NCBI RefSeq assembly: GCF_011386835.1
Contig: NC_088796.1
Coordinates: 26,553,011-26,617,010 of the forward strand
Source of the DNA: Chrysemys picta bellii
Lineage: Eukaryota; Chordata; Testudines; Emydidae
Direction: 5' to 3'
DNA length: 64,000 nucleotides
Within the stretch, counting starts at the first letter, position 1. The number at the start of each line of letters is the position of its first letter. The notes under the pieces are model-generated. The model searched no databases. It was not told the DNA's origin and worked only from the letters and a program-made list of their open reading frames with translations. Shown in pieces: positions 43,110 through 55,279 of this stretch. Position numbers and translations under genes: made by a program.

Positions 43110-43121
43110 TTTTAGAAGTTG

Positions 43122-44460
43122 GTAATTAGTGCTGGGGTGTGGAGGGATGTGTGGAGAGGGGTCACAAAACAAATTAGCCACCACACAATAGTAAAATTTA
43201 AGGAGGAAACCTCAATTGGCCTGAAGATTGGGCTCTAGACATAAACAGTAATTTTCACTGTTATTCACTCAGTTAAAAGTGGGTTTCACTGCGGTGGGTA
43301 AAAGTCCTATAATTGTAGCTTATAATTAAACAATTGGCCGCCTCTATGAACTTCCTGTTTCAGGATTTATAAGGATTGAGTCTCTGCTGTTTTAATTTGA
43401 TCTGGCTAAACTGCAATTTCAACATTGCTACTAACTTGTTCATTTGATCAGATTTTCACCTCAATTTGATAACTGTATTATTCAATTCTTAGTTTAATGA
43501 TGTTTATAGTAGTGCAGCCTTAGTGATATCTTGAGTCATGTTTCTTTCAATAAGCAACTGGGTCAGAACCACTGAGGATCTTTGGTGGGTATTAGCCAGC
43601 CCACCTGGGAACCTAACGAGCTCCCTCTAAACTAACCTTTTGCTTCTCACAGAAACCACCAAAAAAAGTGTGGGTCAGTTTATGACACTCTTGCTCATGT
43701 CAAGTAACACTTTAGTCTCATAGTCAATGAGTAAGATACCTCTCAAAATGAAGTGGTGGATGAGAATCTGTCCTGGATTACTATGGCCACAGAGTTATCT
43801 CTTTGGATCAAACTAGCTATTAGCAATGTAACTCAGAGCAAACTGGCATCAGTTTGGCCTTACTCCACAATAATAAGGCTAATGGATAAGAAAATAAGAG
43901 CAATGGGGAAAAAACACAATTCAGACTGATGAAAATAAGTCTGAAGAGTGTAAGATTTAAAAAGACGGATTAAAAAAACCAAAAGACTGATGAAATATTA
44001 GTAAGACTGATGAAATAATGAGATTGATGGAAAAATAACCAACCCCCTTTTTGCATTTGAAGTGGAGGGAAAAGGTTACAATAGTTACCATAGCCACTGT
44101 TCTGAGGGAGTAAAAGGCTCTGAACTTGATTTAGGTTTAGACTCTGGGCTACTGCTCAGGCTGTTGCACTTTCTCATGCACTGCTCTGGACTGCAGCTCT
44201 GGCTTCCCGGCTCTGCTCTGGGCTATTGCTGCTGCTGCACTCTCCCCAGCTCTGCTCTGGCCGCACCAGCTCACATGGAGGATGGGTCCTGGTCTCTCAG
44301 CTCCCTCATTGGCTTGCCTTACCTGTCAATCCAGCTGACTTCGATTGCTGGCCTCTCTCGATTTTCCCTACGGCCCTGTCAGTCTCAGGATCCTGAGTCC
44401 TCTTTGTCCCTTCCCCTTTCTCCATGCCCCCTTACATCAGGAATGGGAGGTTTGACATGA
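43122..44460. other. Intergenic, nothing recognised
   Basis: No defensible gene. The 132-codon frame at 44062-44460 is rich in Leu, Cys and Ser and shows no domain; I treat it as chance. Confidence 0.4.
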
Positions 44461-44469
44461 GGTGATAGT

Positions 44470-44870
44470 TTTCTAGGGGTGAAGTATCAAGGGTGGGTTT
44501 CTTCAGTCTTGGCCAGACTATCACATATTTGAAGGAAGAAGGGAAGGTTCCTTCTCTAAATGATGCATTGGCTATTTTGGTCAGGAGTGGCACCAGTTGC
44601 TCATACCTCTCCTTTACAAATCAGGAAGGGCAGGGGTTGTGTTCACAAATCTTGGGTCGTGACTTCAGGATATGCACTACATCTGACATAAGCTCATCTG
44701 CCATGCCTCAGATGTCTCTATTTAATATCCAGAGAGGAGTTGGACTCCTGTCAGACTGCACCAGACAGGACTCTCGGATTCCAGTTTATGCAGGACATGT
44801 CAGAGGCAGACTGGCATTTTTAGCCATCAATTTTATGCCTGTCTCAGCTATGGATTTCTGGTCTTAGTTA
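44470..44870 (-). mobile_element. L2-like LINE fragment, RT N-terminal part
   Basis: The minus strand reads NPCPS*FVKERYEQLVPLLT then KIANASFREGTFPSSFKYVI, matching the L2-type pattern 'LDPCPSWLVK...LLPLLTKIVNASLREGxFPxxLKxAxVxPLLKK'. One stop lies inside the conserved block and the rest of RT is absent. Confidence 0.68.
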
Positions 44871-47190
44871 TTGTATTTTGTAAGTGATCTATATGATCTG
44901 GGATTAACTTTAATACCAGCTAGAGTAATTATCAAAGCATGTGGCATGCTGATGACACACTTACAGCTTCACATAAACTGGTAAACATTCTGTTAACCAT
45001 AAGCCAAGAAGTTTAAATCCCAGGCCAGCTGGAAACATACTTTCTGGATCTCCTTCCTGACATGTTTGCTTTGTTTTTCAATTTGAAAAATGAGCGGCTG
45101 GGAAAATATGGAAGCAGAAGATTTCATTTGCAGTTTCAGACATTGCATGATCACATCTTATATGTCCTTCTCTTTTCTAACCACCTGGTCAGGAGAACTT
45201 CTGAGTGCCCTCAGCTGCCCAGTCCTGCTCTTGCTGAACTCAGTTGGAAAACTTATTGACTTCAATGAGAGCAAGGTCAAGCCCATGGGGTTCAATGACA
45301 GTTGAGGATGCTCAGCACTTCACATTCATTTTTTTTATTAATGTTCTTTGTGAATTAAAGGTTTGTTCTGCAAATCCTTGATTCTGATGGGCTTGCTTGT
45401 CTGACTAAGGACTACTCTTGTGAGTAAGAGTTTACAGGAACTGGGCTAATTTGTGTCATTTAAGCCCCACCCTGTGCGGGGAGCAATACAGAGGCTTGCG
45501 GCCTCAGAGAAAGTTGCAGGGTGGGAGCAATCCCACCCTGAGCTTCCCAGTGCACACTGGGAGTGCACAGGCTGTATCCTGTTATAGGATGGTGACTCCC
45601 GCTCTGCCTGGTGCACCCAGCCCTCTCTATGGATGGGTGTGTATGTGGAGTAGGAAGCCTACCTTAGAAAGAGGATCATTATGCTTCTTGGAGAGAAATG
45701 CTGCAGAGTGGAGCCAGATTTGCACACCGTGTATACTGTGAATGTGAAAAATGAAAGGAATAGGGCAACAAATGATGAAGCATAAAGCACATGCCAGAGA
45801 ACACTCAAACATAAGCACATCAAGGAAAAAGGGTTAAGTCAGTAATGAATCACCAGAAGTAGTTCTCTGTTTAGGGCCTGAGTCAAAGCCCATTGAAGTC
45901 AAAGGGAGAATTCTCACAGCACAAGAGCAGCATTAGATGGATGTAAGTAGCCCTACACTGCCTTTCCTCCTTGTAGAGAACAGGGGCTGGGCGCCTGATC
46001 AGGGATGTGTTTGTGATGCTGAGAGGATTTTTGAGGTGTGGGGTAGTTCTCAGGCAGCCCTCGGAGGCTGCTCTCAATGAGAACAGGGCTAAGCCCAGGG
46101 CTGCTTTAACTTACGTTTTTGGTCCTGCAGCAGGCCAGAATCCGGGTGTTGTAAAACTACAATTGTCCACTCTGGGCTACTTCACCTACACTGTGCGTTT
46201 CAGGAGGCTCAGCATAGAATCTAACCCTTTGGCTTTGGTCACATTCAACCCAAGGAAGTTTGCTGCCATACACTGAATGTTAGGAGAATGGAGATATGGA
46301 AGAAATCATTGAGTATCAACAGCATATAAATGACCCTCAAACCTGTCAGGTCTAGCCAGTTTGCCTAGGGGAAAGAAGTACAGTACACTCAAAGAATATA
46401 ATACGGAACACAGGACTGAATCCTGAAGAAAACTTAAGTCATTTTGGGGAAAAAAGCCTTTTCCTCAGAACTTGGGGGTGGGGGGAAATGACTAGACCGA
46501 TAAGGGTTAGAGAAAAATGAAAGAAGAATAGGACCCTGAGACCCAAAGATTGAGGAAAAATGTTGAATAAGAATATCACAGGCAACAGTGCTGAATGAAG
46601 CATGTAACACTAGAAGAATTAGGAATGAGAAGCTTTGGGACCGAGCAACAACCATTAAAATGCATCAGTGGTGCCATTTCTACAATCATCACTGCAAAAC
46701 TCTGATCGATGAGGATAGAGTAAAGCAATGTGGTTGGAGTTATATCAGGGATGAATCTGGCCCATCCAGTCAGAAAGGAATAACTTGGCTCAAAACAGAA
46801 ATGGAAGCAAAGAAAGCCGCTGAAAGTTTCTGAGGAACTGTGGTTAGAAGGGCAGGTTTTCATGGGAACAATTAAAAAGGTATTTTAAGAATCGATTGAA
46901 AAAAATGTTCCCGGATGGCTAGTGATCCACCTAACAAAGATCGTCATACTTTAATATTTTGGAAGAAGAATTCTTTATGCATTGGTTTGGAAACAAATTG
47001 TGCTTTATTCCACTAAGTTGCAGATATTTTAGATGGTCATTAAATACCTTTTTATTATTTACTTTTTGATTGAAAAAAAAACTTGGATAGCAGATATTTT
47101 TCTGTTCAGGCAAAGAAAGGGCCAGAGACTCTTCTGCTAGTGACTATATTTAAAGATTCTTTTTTGCTGAGGTGGTGGTGCTGGTGGGGT
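44871..47190. other. Intergenic, nothing recognised
   Basis: About 2.3 kb with no supported gene. Short words like TTGACTTCAATGAGAGCAAG (45257) belong to the dispersed CATTGACTTCA class. Confidence 0.4.
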
Positions 47191-47191
47191 G

Positions 47192-47925
47192 TTGGTCCCC
47201 AGGGTGAGGCAGGGGCCAGAGGCAAAGGGCAAGAGCACAGCAGGGTGGGGGGGTGTCGGTCCCTGGGCTGAGTCAGGGGCTGGAGGCAAGCACAAGGGGG
47301 GGAGGGGTTGGTCCCTGGGTAGGGATAGGGGCTGACGGCAAGCACAGCAGGGCGGGGGGGGTTGGTCCCTGGGGTGAGGCAGGGGCTGACGGCAAGCACA
47401 GCAGGGTGGGGGGTCGGTCCCTGGGGTGGGGCAAGGGATGGAGGCAAGCAGAGCAGGGCAGGGGAGTCGGTCCCTGGGGGAGGCAGGGGCTGACGACAAG
47501 CAGGGCAGGGCAAGGCAGGGGTGTCGGTCCTGGGGTGAGGCAGGGGCTGATGGCAAGCACAGTGGGGGAGGGGGTTCGGTCCCTGGGGTGAGGCAGGGGC
47601 TGACGGCAAGCACAGTGGGGGAGGGGGTTCGGTCCCTGGGGTGGGGCAGGGGATGGAGGCAAGCACAGCCGGGAGGATGTCGGTTCCTGGGGTGAGGCAG
47701 GGGATGGAGGCAAGCACAACAGGGCAGGAGCGGGGGAGTTGGTCCTCAAGTGAGGCAGAAGCTGGGGGCAAGAGCATACTGGGGTGAGAGGGGTCAGTTC
47801 CCAGGGTGAGGCAGAGGGCTGGGCCAAGAGCACAGTGGGGGGGCAGGAGGGGGAAGGGTGTCGGTCCCCAGAGCAAGGCAGGGGCCAGGGGCAAATATAG
47901 CAGGGCAAGGGGGGCGGACAGGACC
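47192..47925 (+). repeat. G-rich minisatellite, about 13 units of 50-65 bp
   Basis: Each unit has the core GGTCCCTGGGGTGAGGCAGG GGCTGACGGCAAGCACAG plus a variable G-run. Thirteen units can be counted by eye, with the edges most diverged. Long minus-strand proline-rich frames (up to 358 codons at 47106-48182) arise from this repeat and are not credible genes. Confidence 0.9.
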
Positions 47926-48119
47926 CCACCCTGGGGCAGTACAGACGCAGTACCTACCTCTCTTTGCCAGAGTCGGGTGCGCGGGTGCCAGTTCTTTCTC
48001 TCTCCAGCTGAGCTGCAGCTCCTCCAGGCAGCAGCAGCTGCTTTTCTCACCCTCCTGGTGGGGAGGCTGATTGCGGTTACTCCTGTAACCAGACTTTTAG
48101 TGTCCAGTCTGTATTGCTG

Positions 48120-48186
48120 ACAGGACACTGCCAGGTCCACTCTTCGACCAGAAAGTTTGGTTGAAAACCGAACACCTGGCAACCAT
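48120..48186. mobile_element. hAT-like right terminus next to the minisatellite
   Basis: AAAACCGAACACCTGGCAACC resembles the terminal sequence of hAT elements that read GGTTGCCAGGTG at the left end. I could not find the matching left end or a duplication; the minisatellite is probably this element's interior, as in other GC-rich elements here. Confidence 0.4.
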
Positions 48187-48189
48187 AAT

Positions 48190-49570
48190 GGGCCCCTTGT
48201 GAGTGTGGGCCCAGCGCGATGGTGCCATTAGTGCCATAGTAAACCGGTACTAGTGGGGGAAGGAACTGTTTTTGCTAGTATAAAGTATGCATCAATATTA
48301 TATTCAGCACTCCCATTTCCACCTTCCTATGACTGAATGCAGAATAGACTACTATTCCTGTCTTTCCTATCAAAACACATTGTGTATTCACTTTCACTGA
48401 ATTCTTAATTTATTTGTTTTGAAATAGTGGCAAAGCACATGAATATTTTACAAGGCTGTAATTTCCACCTAGCAGCAATCAACTTAGACATGGGAACCTG
48501 ATCTTACACTTGCTAAGAATACTAGCTCTGTGAGGAATTCCTAGCTGGCTATTGTCCTCATGCTCAGCTAGGCTCCTCATGGGCTTTAAAGGTATAAATA
48601 GAGAGAGACAACAGACGACACTGGCAGATTTCTCTTTCTGCCCTTCCAAGGTTCCCAAATGAATGACTCCCCTCACTTTGTTGCTATAGAAAGGTTTGGA
48701 TCCATGTTTGGCAGCTCAAAAGACTAGTAAAACATGTCTTTTGGAGGGATTCAAATGAAGCCTCATCCTCTACCTCTCTGTGTAAGAGAATGGAGAGGCC
48801 TAAGGATACTGTAGGTCATGCCCTCGACATCTCAAGGATCATTGTGCCATCTTCCATGCAATTTCAGGACTCTCCAACCCTATCCCCATTCCCTTTTCCA
48901 TCTTGGGTCAGAGATTCCTATATGAACTCCCACCTTGAGTGATTTAAGACATTTTAATTCCTTATGTACAAAAATCTAAGTTTACAACGTGCTCTGGTAG
49001 CCAAGGACTTGAAACTTCTACTCACGAGTCTTTATTGGACTTTAACTGAGAGGCAATACTTAAGTTAATACTACTGGAGTGAAATTCTGGGCCCACTGAA
49101 ATCAATGGGAGATCTGCTATCCACTTCAGTGGGGCCAGGTTTTCACCCTTGGAGCTTTATATGAACTAAAGAACTTTACAGTTGTTTCTTCCTGCACTGA
49201 GGCAGAGAACAGAATGGACCTCAGTGGATATGCAGAGCAATCTTGACTTTCCAATTCTGTCACCAGCTCTAATAATAGTTGTTTACATGGATGCTCAGAA
49301 GGAGGTGTACAGGAGGGAGGGAGAAGATAAGAACATGACCAGTAACCTCAGATGGAACTCATCTAGTTATTCCTGTTTTCTCTTTTCTTTCTTCTGCTGC
49401 TTATTTGTGTCTAAAATTAATAGTTATGATAGTGGAGGATGGTTGGAATGATGGAGGATTTCCTTTAAAAGCACAACGAAGCTACTTCTCGTGATTGAAT
49501 GAATCTTCCTTGCCATATACAAGTACAGAGGATTTAGGGTATCAGAACTTGGATATCACATTTGGCATGG
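48190..49570. other. Intergenic, with one CACTGAAATCAATGGG motif
   Basis: No gene. A degraded foldback of the CATTGACTTCA class lies at about 49070-49150. Confidence 0.4.
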
Positions 49571-49577
49571 GTTTAGA

Positions 49578-49704
49578 CCAATGTTTCTCAATCTTTCTCA
49601 TACTGTGACACTCTTTCCTATACTGGGACCCCCACCAAGGACCCCATTTCCCAATATAGGAAGGGCCCCTGAGACCTTTCTGCAAACCCCAGGTTGAAAT
49701 CCCT
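49578..49704. mobile_element. Short hAT element (Charlie-like ends)
   Basis: Left end CCAATGTTTCTCAA and right end TTGAAATCCCT resemble degraded hAT-Charlie termini. The exact 8-bp duplication GGTTTAGA is at 49570-49577 and 49705-49712. It is 127 bp and non-coding. Confidence 0.78.
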
Positions 49705-49712
49705 GGTTTAGA

Positions 49713-50956
49713 TTATTAGCACTAAATACCATGCGAAGAGCATTGTTGTGTTACAGTGATATGCACTGTATAAAAAACTAAGATAGAGAGATAAAAGTCA
49801 GTATACAAATGAACGTGGTGTTTAGTTTAATATGGGCAAGCTACATGGATAGTCCTGAACAAAGCTGTGTAAAGAATAAAATAAATACATATATAAATGA
49901 TTATGGCCACCAGAGAAACTGAAGTGGAAAAATCATATTTCTATTTGGTTTGCAATACTGTTAGTGAAACATTCTACGGATTCATTTAATCCAGTTTAAG
50001 TTTTTGCCACAAAACCAAATCTGAGGGTCTACTTGAACCTAAAAGCAATGGGACAGATAGTTCAGCTGACCACAAGTAGCTATGGCAAATATAGATCTGA
50101 ATTTCCACCAACTTACTGAACCCCACCATTCAGTTCACAGTGCTGGAAACAGCAATGTAGCAGACTAGTGGCCCGCTAGCTCTTTGCTATGCATGAGAGC
50201 AGCTTCATTTATATTTATACAAATTCAGTTGCCATAATAAAAAGCCATAGAAGCCACACTCCTTGTTAATACAATCTGTCCTTTGCCAGCTGCTGCACTT
50301 GTTTGATAGTTACAGCTCTTCCTTTCAGGACTTTCCCTCATAACTACAACTGTGTGAACAGAAAAGCTTTTTGAAGTGCTCTTATTTACAGTCCTGGAAA
50401 AGGGAGTGCGATCAACACACAAGGTCACCAAATGCCTAGGGAAAACAGTAAGGATTATTTCCAGAGGCAACATAGTGGCATAGCTTCTTGCTCACTCACA
50501 AATTGCATGTGACACTGTATTTTAAAATGCATTCTCTGACCTAGCTGGAGCTGGTTATTAATTTCAGATATCTGTTCTTTAATGGGGGTTAATTGTTCAC
50601 ACACTCTGTAGACTGTAAATTATTTGTATTGTGACAGCATCTGAAGGCCTCGCTCATTAGCTGCTTTGAAAGAATAGAGAATTGGACTCCTAAATTTGAT
50701 AGTAAGTGTATCTATTCCATAAAAGTGACACTGGCCCCTGAAGGGTGTAGGTAAAGAGAATGGGGGGAATAAATATATGTCTTTCCCAGCTGTGACAATC
50801 CCACTGAAGCAAACGTAGATGAAAATTAAGGGCCCAGACATTGCAACCTTCACTCATGTGGGGAATTTTTATGCAAAAAATAATTCCATTGACCTTAAGC
50901 TGAGGTAATGTGAGTAAGGATAACTTGATTACTCATGAAAGGGTTGCAGAATCAGG
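49713..50956. other. Intergenic, nothing recognised
   Basis: No gene, RNA or repeat border supported between the two hAT elements. Confidence 0.45.
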
Positions 50957-50964
50957 CCCTAAGA

Positions 50965-51372
50965 CAATAGTTCTCAACCAGGGGTACGTGTACCCCTGGG
51001 GGTATGCAGAGGTTGTCCTGGGGATACATCAACTCATCTAGATATTTGCCTAGTTTTACAACATGTTACATAAAAAACACTAGCAAAGTCAGTACAACCT
51101 AAAATTTCATACAGTGACTTGTTTATACTGCTCTATACACTACACACTGAAATGTAAGTACAATATTTATATTCCAATTGATTTATTTTATAATTATATG
51201 GTAAAAATGAGAAAGTCAGCAATTTGTCAGTAATAGTGTGCTGTGACACTTTTGTATTTTTATGTCTGATTTTGTAAGCAAGCAGTTTTTATGTGAGGTG
51301 AAACCTGGGGGTATACAAGACAAATCAGACTCCTGAAAGGGTACAGTAGTCTGGAAAGATTGAGAGCCATTC
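50965..51372. mobile_element. hAT element (Charlie-like ends)
   Basis: Ends CAATAGTTCTCAACCAGGGG and GAAAGATTGAGAGCCATTC are imperfect inverted repeats of the CAGTGGTTCTCAA type. Flanking CCCTAAGA (50957-50964) and CCCTAAAA (51373-51380) agree at 7 of 8 positions. It has an AT-rich interior and no transposase. Confidence 0.82.
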
Positions 51373-51448
51373 CCCTAAAATATCTACCAGTATTTGCATT
51401 TCCTCATCTAGTAACACTTTCTAAAGGCCTGCCACCAGTTTAGAGCGA

Positions 51449-51449
<1 letters not shown>

Positions 51450-51522
<73 letters not shown>
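51450..51522 (+). repeat. (CA)n microsatellite
   Basis: Pure CA dinucleotide run of about 36 units, long enough to be polymorphic. Confidence 0.97.
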
Positions 51523-51523
<1 letters not shown>

Positions 51524-51575
51524 TCTATTCTTAGCCTAAGATTTTAATAAAACAATTTCACAGGTCTAGAAACTA

Positions 51576-51660
51576 GGGCCCAGCTCCGCAGCTGGTGTAA
51601 ATTAACATAGTTCCATTGACTTAGAGAGCTATCCTGATTTACACCACCTGAGGATACAGC
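51576..51660. repeat. Foldback repeat with TTTACACCA arms
   Basis: GCAGCTGGTGTAAATTAACA, TAGTTCCATTGACTTAGAG and ATCCTGATTTACACCACC in palindromic order. Confidence 0.58.
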
Positions 51661-53390
51661 TCCACAATGATAGCTGCTCTATTAAAATGTACAATAGGTG
51701 GGATAGACAGAGTATAAACTGTGAGCATTATATAAGCAAGCACAAAATAGGTGGTTTGTATTTTTAATGAAATATACCGATATTTTTATGGATAAAACAT
51801 TAAAATAATGTTATGTCAGGGAAATACAATATACAGTTATTTGGATATTATGATATTGAGCCAAATTTGTCCTGAACGTACAGCTGTTGACTTCAATGAG
51901 GTGATACTACAAATACATTTGACTATCAAAAATGACATACATATTACTCACTGGCATTATTGGCTGTGAAAGATACATGGAAGAGACATGATTATTATGC
52001 GCAGTGTTCCAGTCTGTTTGACGCCTGGCTACTGCAGCATAATCTCTTGACGGGGGAAACCTGCAGTTCCTGCTCCATGGCAGGTGGACTTGATGGTTAG
52101 GATTTCAGTCAGGTTGATGCTTCATTTATTTGCTGCCTGTAGAACTCAGTGTGAACAATATTGTGACAAAAACAATCTGCTACGGCTCTCTGAAATAGTG
52201 GTACCTAAATGAGAAGAGCCTACATCGGTTGTCTTGTGCTGAACGATCCTTACCGGTTTGTTGTGTTCATTCCCGTGGCTTAGTATCGTTTGTTTTTATT
52301 TTTGGTCTTTCTAGGAGGAGATGTGATGGTTATTTGCAGATCAGGCCCAATCCTGCTTCCACTGAAATCTGTGAGAATGTTGGCCCTGATCCAACAAAGC
52401 ACTTAGGGTCTGATCCTGCTCCCATAAAATTTAATAGCAAAAGTCCCACTGACTTCAATAAGTGCAGGATTAGCACTTAAGCATTGGGAATACTCAGATG
52501 CTTAAAGTTATGTATGTGCTTTAGTGCATTTCTCTTTTCGGGCCTTAGTGACCAATAAAAGCAGGATTGAGAGCCTTAAAATCTTTTGGGATGACTGTTA
52601 AATTTTAATAATCAAATACTTTTTTCTGTAAAGACTAAAAATTAGAATTATGTAAAACATTTTTGGTGAGATCAATGACTATGCAAAAGAAGCCTGGCAA
52701 TGCCAAGGCTTGATGTAGTTTTGTTTGAAAGGTTCAGGTATCTTTTGACCAAACCCGGGCCCAGTTTCAAGTAGAAAGTTCACTCTGAATGGAGGATTTA
52801 TCTGAACCTGAAGCTCCAAGTGAAATTTAGGCACTATGAGCTGGGATGAATAGAAACTGTAGGAAATGTTTACGCAGCCCCCCTGGTACAGTACAACCAC
52901 CTATTTTCCCAGGGCTTCTCTGACAACATTTTGATTCTCTTGTTTCAGTGACATCAAGCTGAGCAAGAAGACAAATTAGTTTGTCAGTGGTATTTTCTGT
53001 TATTTTGACTCTTGTCTTTTTCTTCAGATTCCCTCGAATAGGCGTGTGCTACTTTTGTTTGTTAGAGCATCAAGGCCCAATCTTGCATTTCACACCACAC
53101 TTGAAATAAGCACTAATGGGAGTTAGGCACCTACATACCTTTGAGGATCTGAGCCTGATCCTCAATAAGATAACCCAGATAAGAGTCTGACCCAAAGCCC
53201 ACTAAAGTGAGTGGAAAGACTCCCACTGACTCCGCTGAGCTATGGATCAGGCCCCAGCTCAGTAATAAGTTCTGTACAGTTGGTGATGGCTTTTTGGAAA
53301 TTTGTTCAGAAAAAGGTGCATATCAAAGCTAGGATCTGAAGCTGGTTTATTCTATTCCACTCTCACTAAAAGGCTCTTTTTTTAATATTC
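51661..53390. other. Intergenic, nothing recognised
   Basis: About 1.7 kb with no supported gene. CACTGACTTCAATAAG (52449) is another copy of the dispersed word. Confidence 0.42.
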
Positions 53391-53398
53391 CTACAGGG

Positions 53399-53558
53399 CA
53401 AGGCCGCCCAGAGGATTCAGGGGACCTGGGACAAAGCAATTTCAGGGGCCCCCTCTATAAAAAAAAGTTGCAATACTACAGAATACTATATTCTCGTGGG
53501 GGCCTCTGCGGGGCCTGGGGCAAATTGCCCCACTTGCCCCCCCCTCTGGGCGGCCCTG
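53399..53558. mobile_element. Short hAT element (CAGGGCCGCCC family)
   Basis: Ends CAAGGCCGCCCAGAGG and CCTCTGGGCGGCCCTG, with the exact 8-bp duplication CTACAGGG at 53391-53398 and 53559-53566. It is 160 bp with a G/C-rich second half. Confidence 0.9.
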
Positions 53559-53599
53559 CTACAGGGTGAAATCCTGACACCATTGAAGTCAATGGGGGT

Positions 53600-53850
53600 A
53601 GGTCTACATAGCCAGTGGCAGCAAGCCTCCCAGCCCTGCTCAACAGACTTAGGCTAGCGGGGCTTGCACTAGTGCTCTAAAAATAGCTGTGTAGATAGAA
53701 CTTCAAAGTGCTGGCTTGGGCTGGAGTTTGGGCTTTGAAGGCCGCCCCCCACTCCCCCCAGTCTGCAGGCTTCAGAGCCCCAGCTGCAGCCCGAGCCACA
53801 ACTTCGAAGTGTTATTTACACAGCTATTTTTAGAGTACTAAACAGCTCTC
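53600..53850. mobile_element. Palindrome-like MITE, unclassified
   Basis: TGCACTAGTGCTCTAAAAATAGCTGTGTAG at left has its inverse at right (CACAGCTATTTTTAGAGTAC), with opposed TTCAAAGTG/AACTTCGAAGT words between. Borders and duplication not resolved. Confidence 0.5.
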
Positions 53851-53858
53851 TTTGTTCG

Positions 53859-54152
53859 GGTATGTCTACACTGCAATCGGAGATATGACTGCAGCTCGGG
53901 CCAGCATACCCATACTATCTTTAATCTAGTTAGCATAGCTAAAGGTAGTAGTGAAGAGGCATTGGCACTGGCTTCAGTGCAGACTGTACAATCCTGGATC
54001 CTGGATATGCGTTTAAGTTCCAAGCCTGCACTAGGGTCCATGCTGCAGCACTGTCCCTCCTATTTTGAGCTGTGCTAGCTAGATTTAAGCTAGCATGGGT
54101 ATGCCTCCATGAGTTGCAATCACACCTCCGATTCCAGTGTAGATATACCCTG
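53859..54152. mobile_element. MITE with GGGTATGTCTACACTG ends
   Basis: Left end GGGTATGTCTACACTGCAAT followed by CGGAG; right end CTCCGATTCCAGTGTAGATATACCC in two parts as an imperfect inverted repeat of about 25 bp. No coding capacity; superfamily not determined because a duplication is not clear. Confidence 0.62.
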
Positions 54153-55275
54153 AGAGAGTGGTGTTTACAAGCTCATGCATAAAAATACATGTGCAACGAA
54201 ATGCCTAATATGCATATAATATTTCCCTGACTATGCATGCAAATTGGGGATTTGCGTGTACAACTACCCAATATTTGCATGTAATTATAGTAACTATTGT
54301 AAAAATGAGGCATATAATTTCACCCACATTTTTTCATGTGGCCCTTGCCTTCTGACTGAGCTGGTGAAAATCAGGCCTTTAAAATCTGAGGCTCTCCAAG
54401 GTGCAGTTCTAAAGAGAGCTCAGCATTTTCTGCTGTTTGTCAAACCTCTTTAACAATTGTTTCACTTTGTATTCTGCCCACAGAAGTGTGTACTTGTGAG
54501 AGAGGCCAGCACAAACAAATATGTTTAATTCCTAATAAAAGGCTTAACAAAAATAACCCCTACTGTTTTCATTATTCAATACAATTAAAGAAAAAAAAAG
54601 TTGCAGGGCTGATTTCATCTTGTGCTTGGATAAAGACAAATCTGCAAATATGTTTTGCCTTTTCTGCAAAAAAGACGGATTCCACCATCTGTAAGTGGAA
54701 TTTGATGTGGCCTAGTTGCATAAAGTAAGTAATACACCTAAGTCATCTAGTAGGGGTGGCAGACTGAAAATTTTGAGTTTTGATTCCACTGCATTGCGTT
54801 GTGACCTTGGGTAAGGTGGTGAACTTTTCCCTGGTGTCCAAACTGGACCCAGCTGTCTCAGATTGTAGTCTGTCTGTCTTTGCTACTGTTGGAATTTCTG
54901 TGTATTCAGGTAGCAGTGTCATATGAAGCATCCATTCAAATGCATGGGATGTCAGGACATGCTGGGCATATCTAGTTGCATTGTATGAATGCATTTATTT
55001 GGATCTACAGTACCTTACACTTCAATAGGCAGCAGCACTGGTAACATTGTTGACATTTCTATGGCTGTAATTACATGTCTGAATATAAAGCGCCATTAAG
55101 ATGAATGAGGGAAATTGTTTTATTTTGTTTGTATCCCCAGCATGAAAATAGTTTATTATTGTCTTTGTAAATAGCAAATAGAATGGGCTAGAAGCTTCAT
55201 TTAATTAAAAAATTGGATTTTAGAGAGTTCATCAAAATCGCTCATAAAATCAGAAATTTGTGATTTGTGCTGTTA
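54153..55275. other. Intergenic, nothing recognised
   Basis: No gene or repeat border supported. Confidence 0.42.
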
Positions 55276-55279
55276 TAGA

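Noticed and set aside
44062..44460. 132-codon frame as a possible host gene
   Set aside because: No domain, splice context or conservation can be seen; composition is Leu/Ser/Cys-rich and compatible with chance.
47103..47192. Left end of a hAT element around the minisatellite
   Set aside because: I looked for a GGTTGCCAGGTG-type terminus to match the right end near 48184 and found none, so I do not claim a full element.
47106..48182. 358-codon proline-rich frame on the minus strand
   Set aside because: It is a translation of the G-rich minisatellite at 47192-47925; all frames of the repeat stay open on that strand and no domain, signal or gene context supports it.
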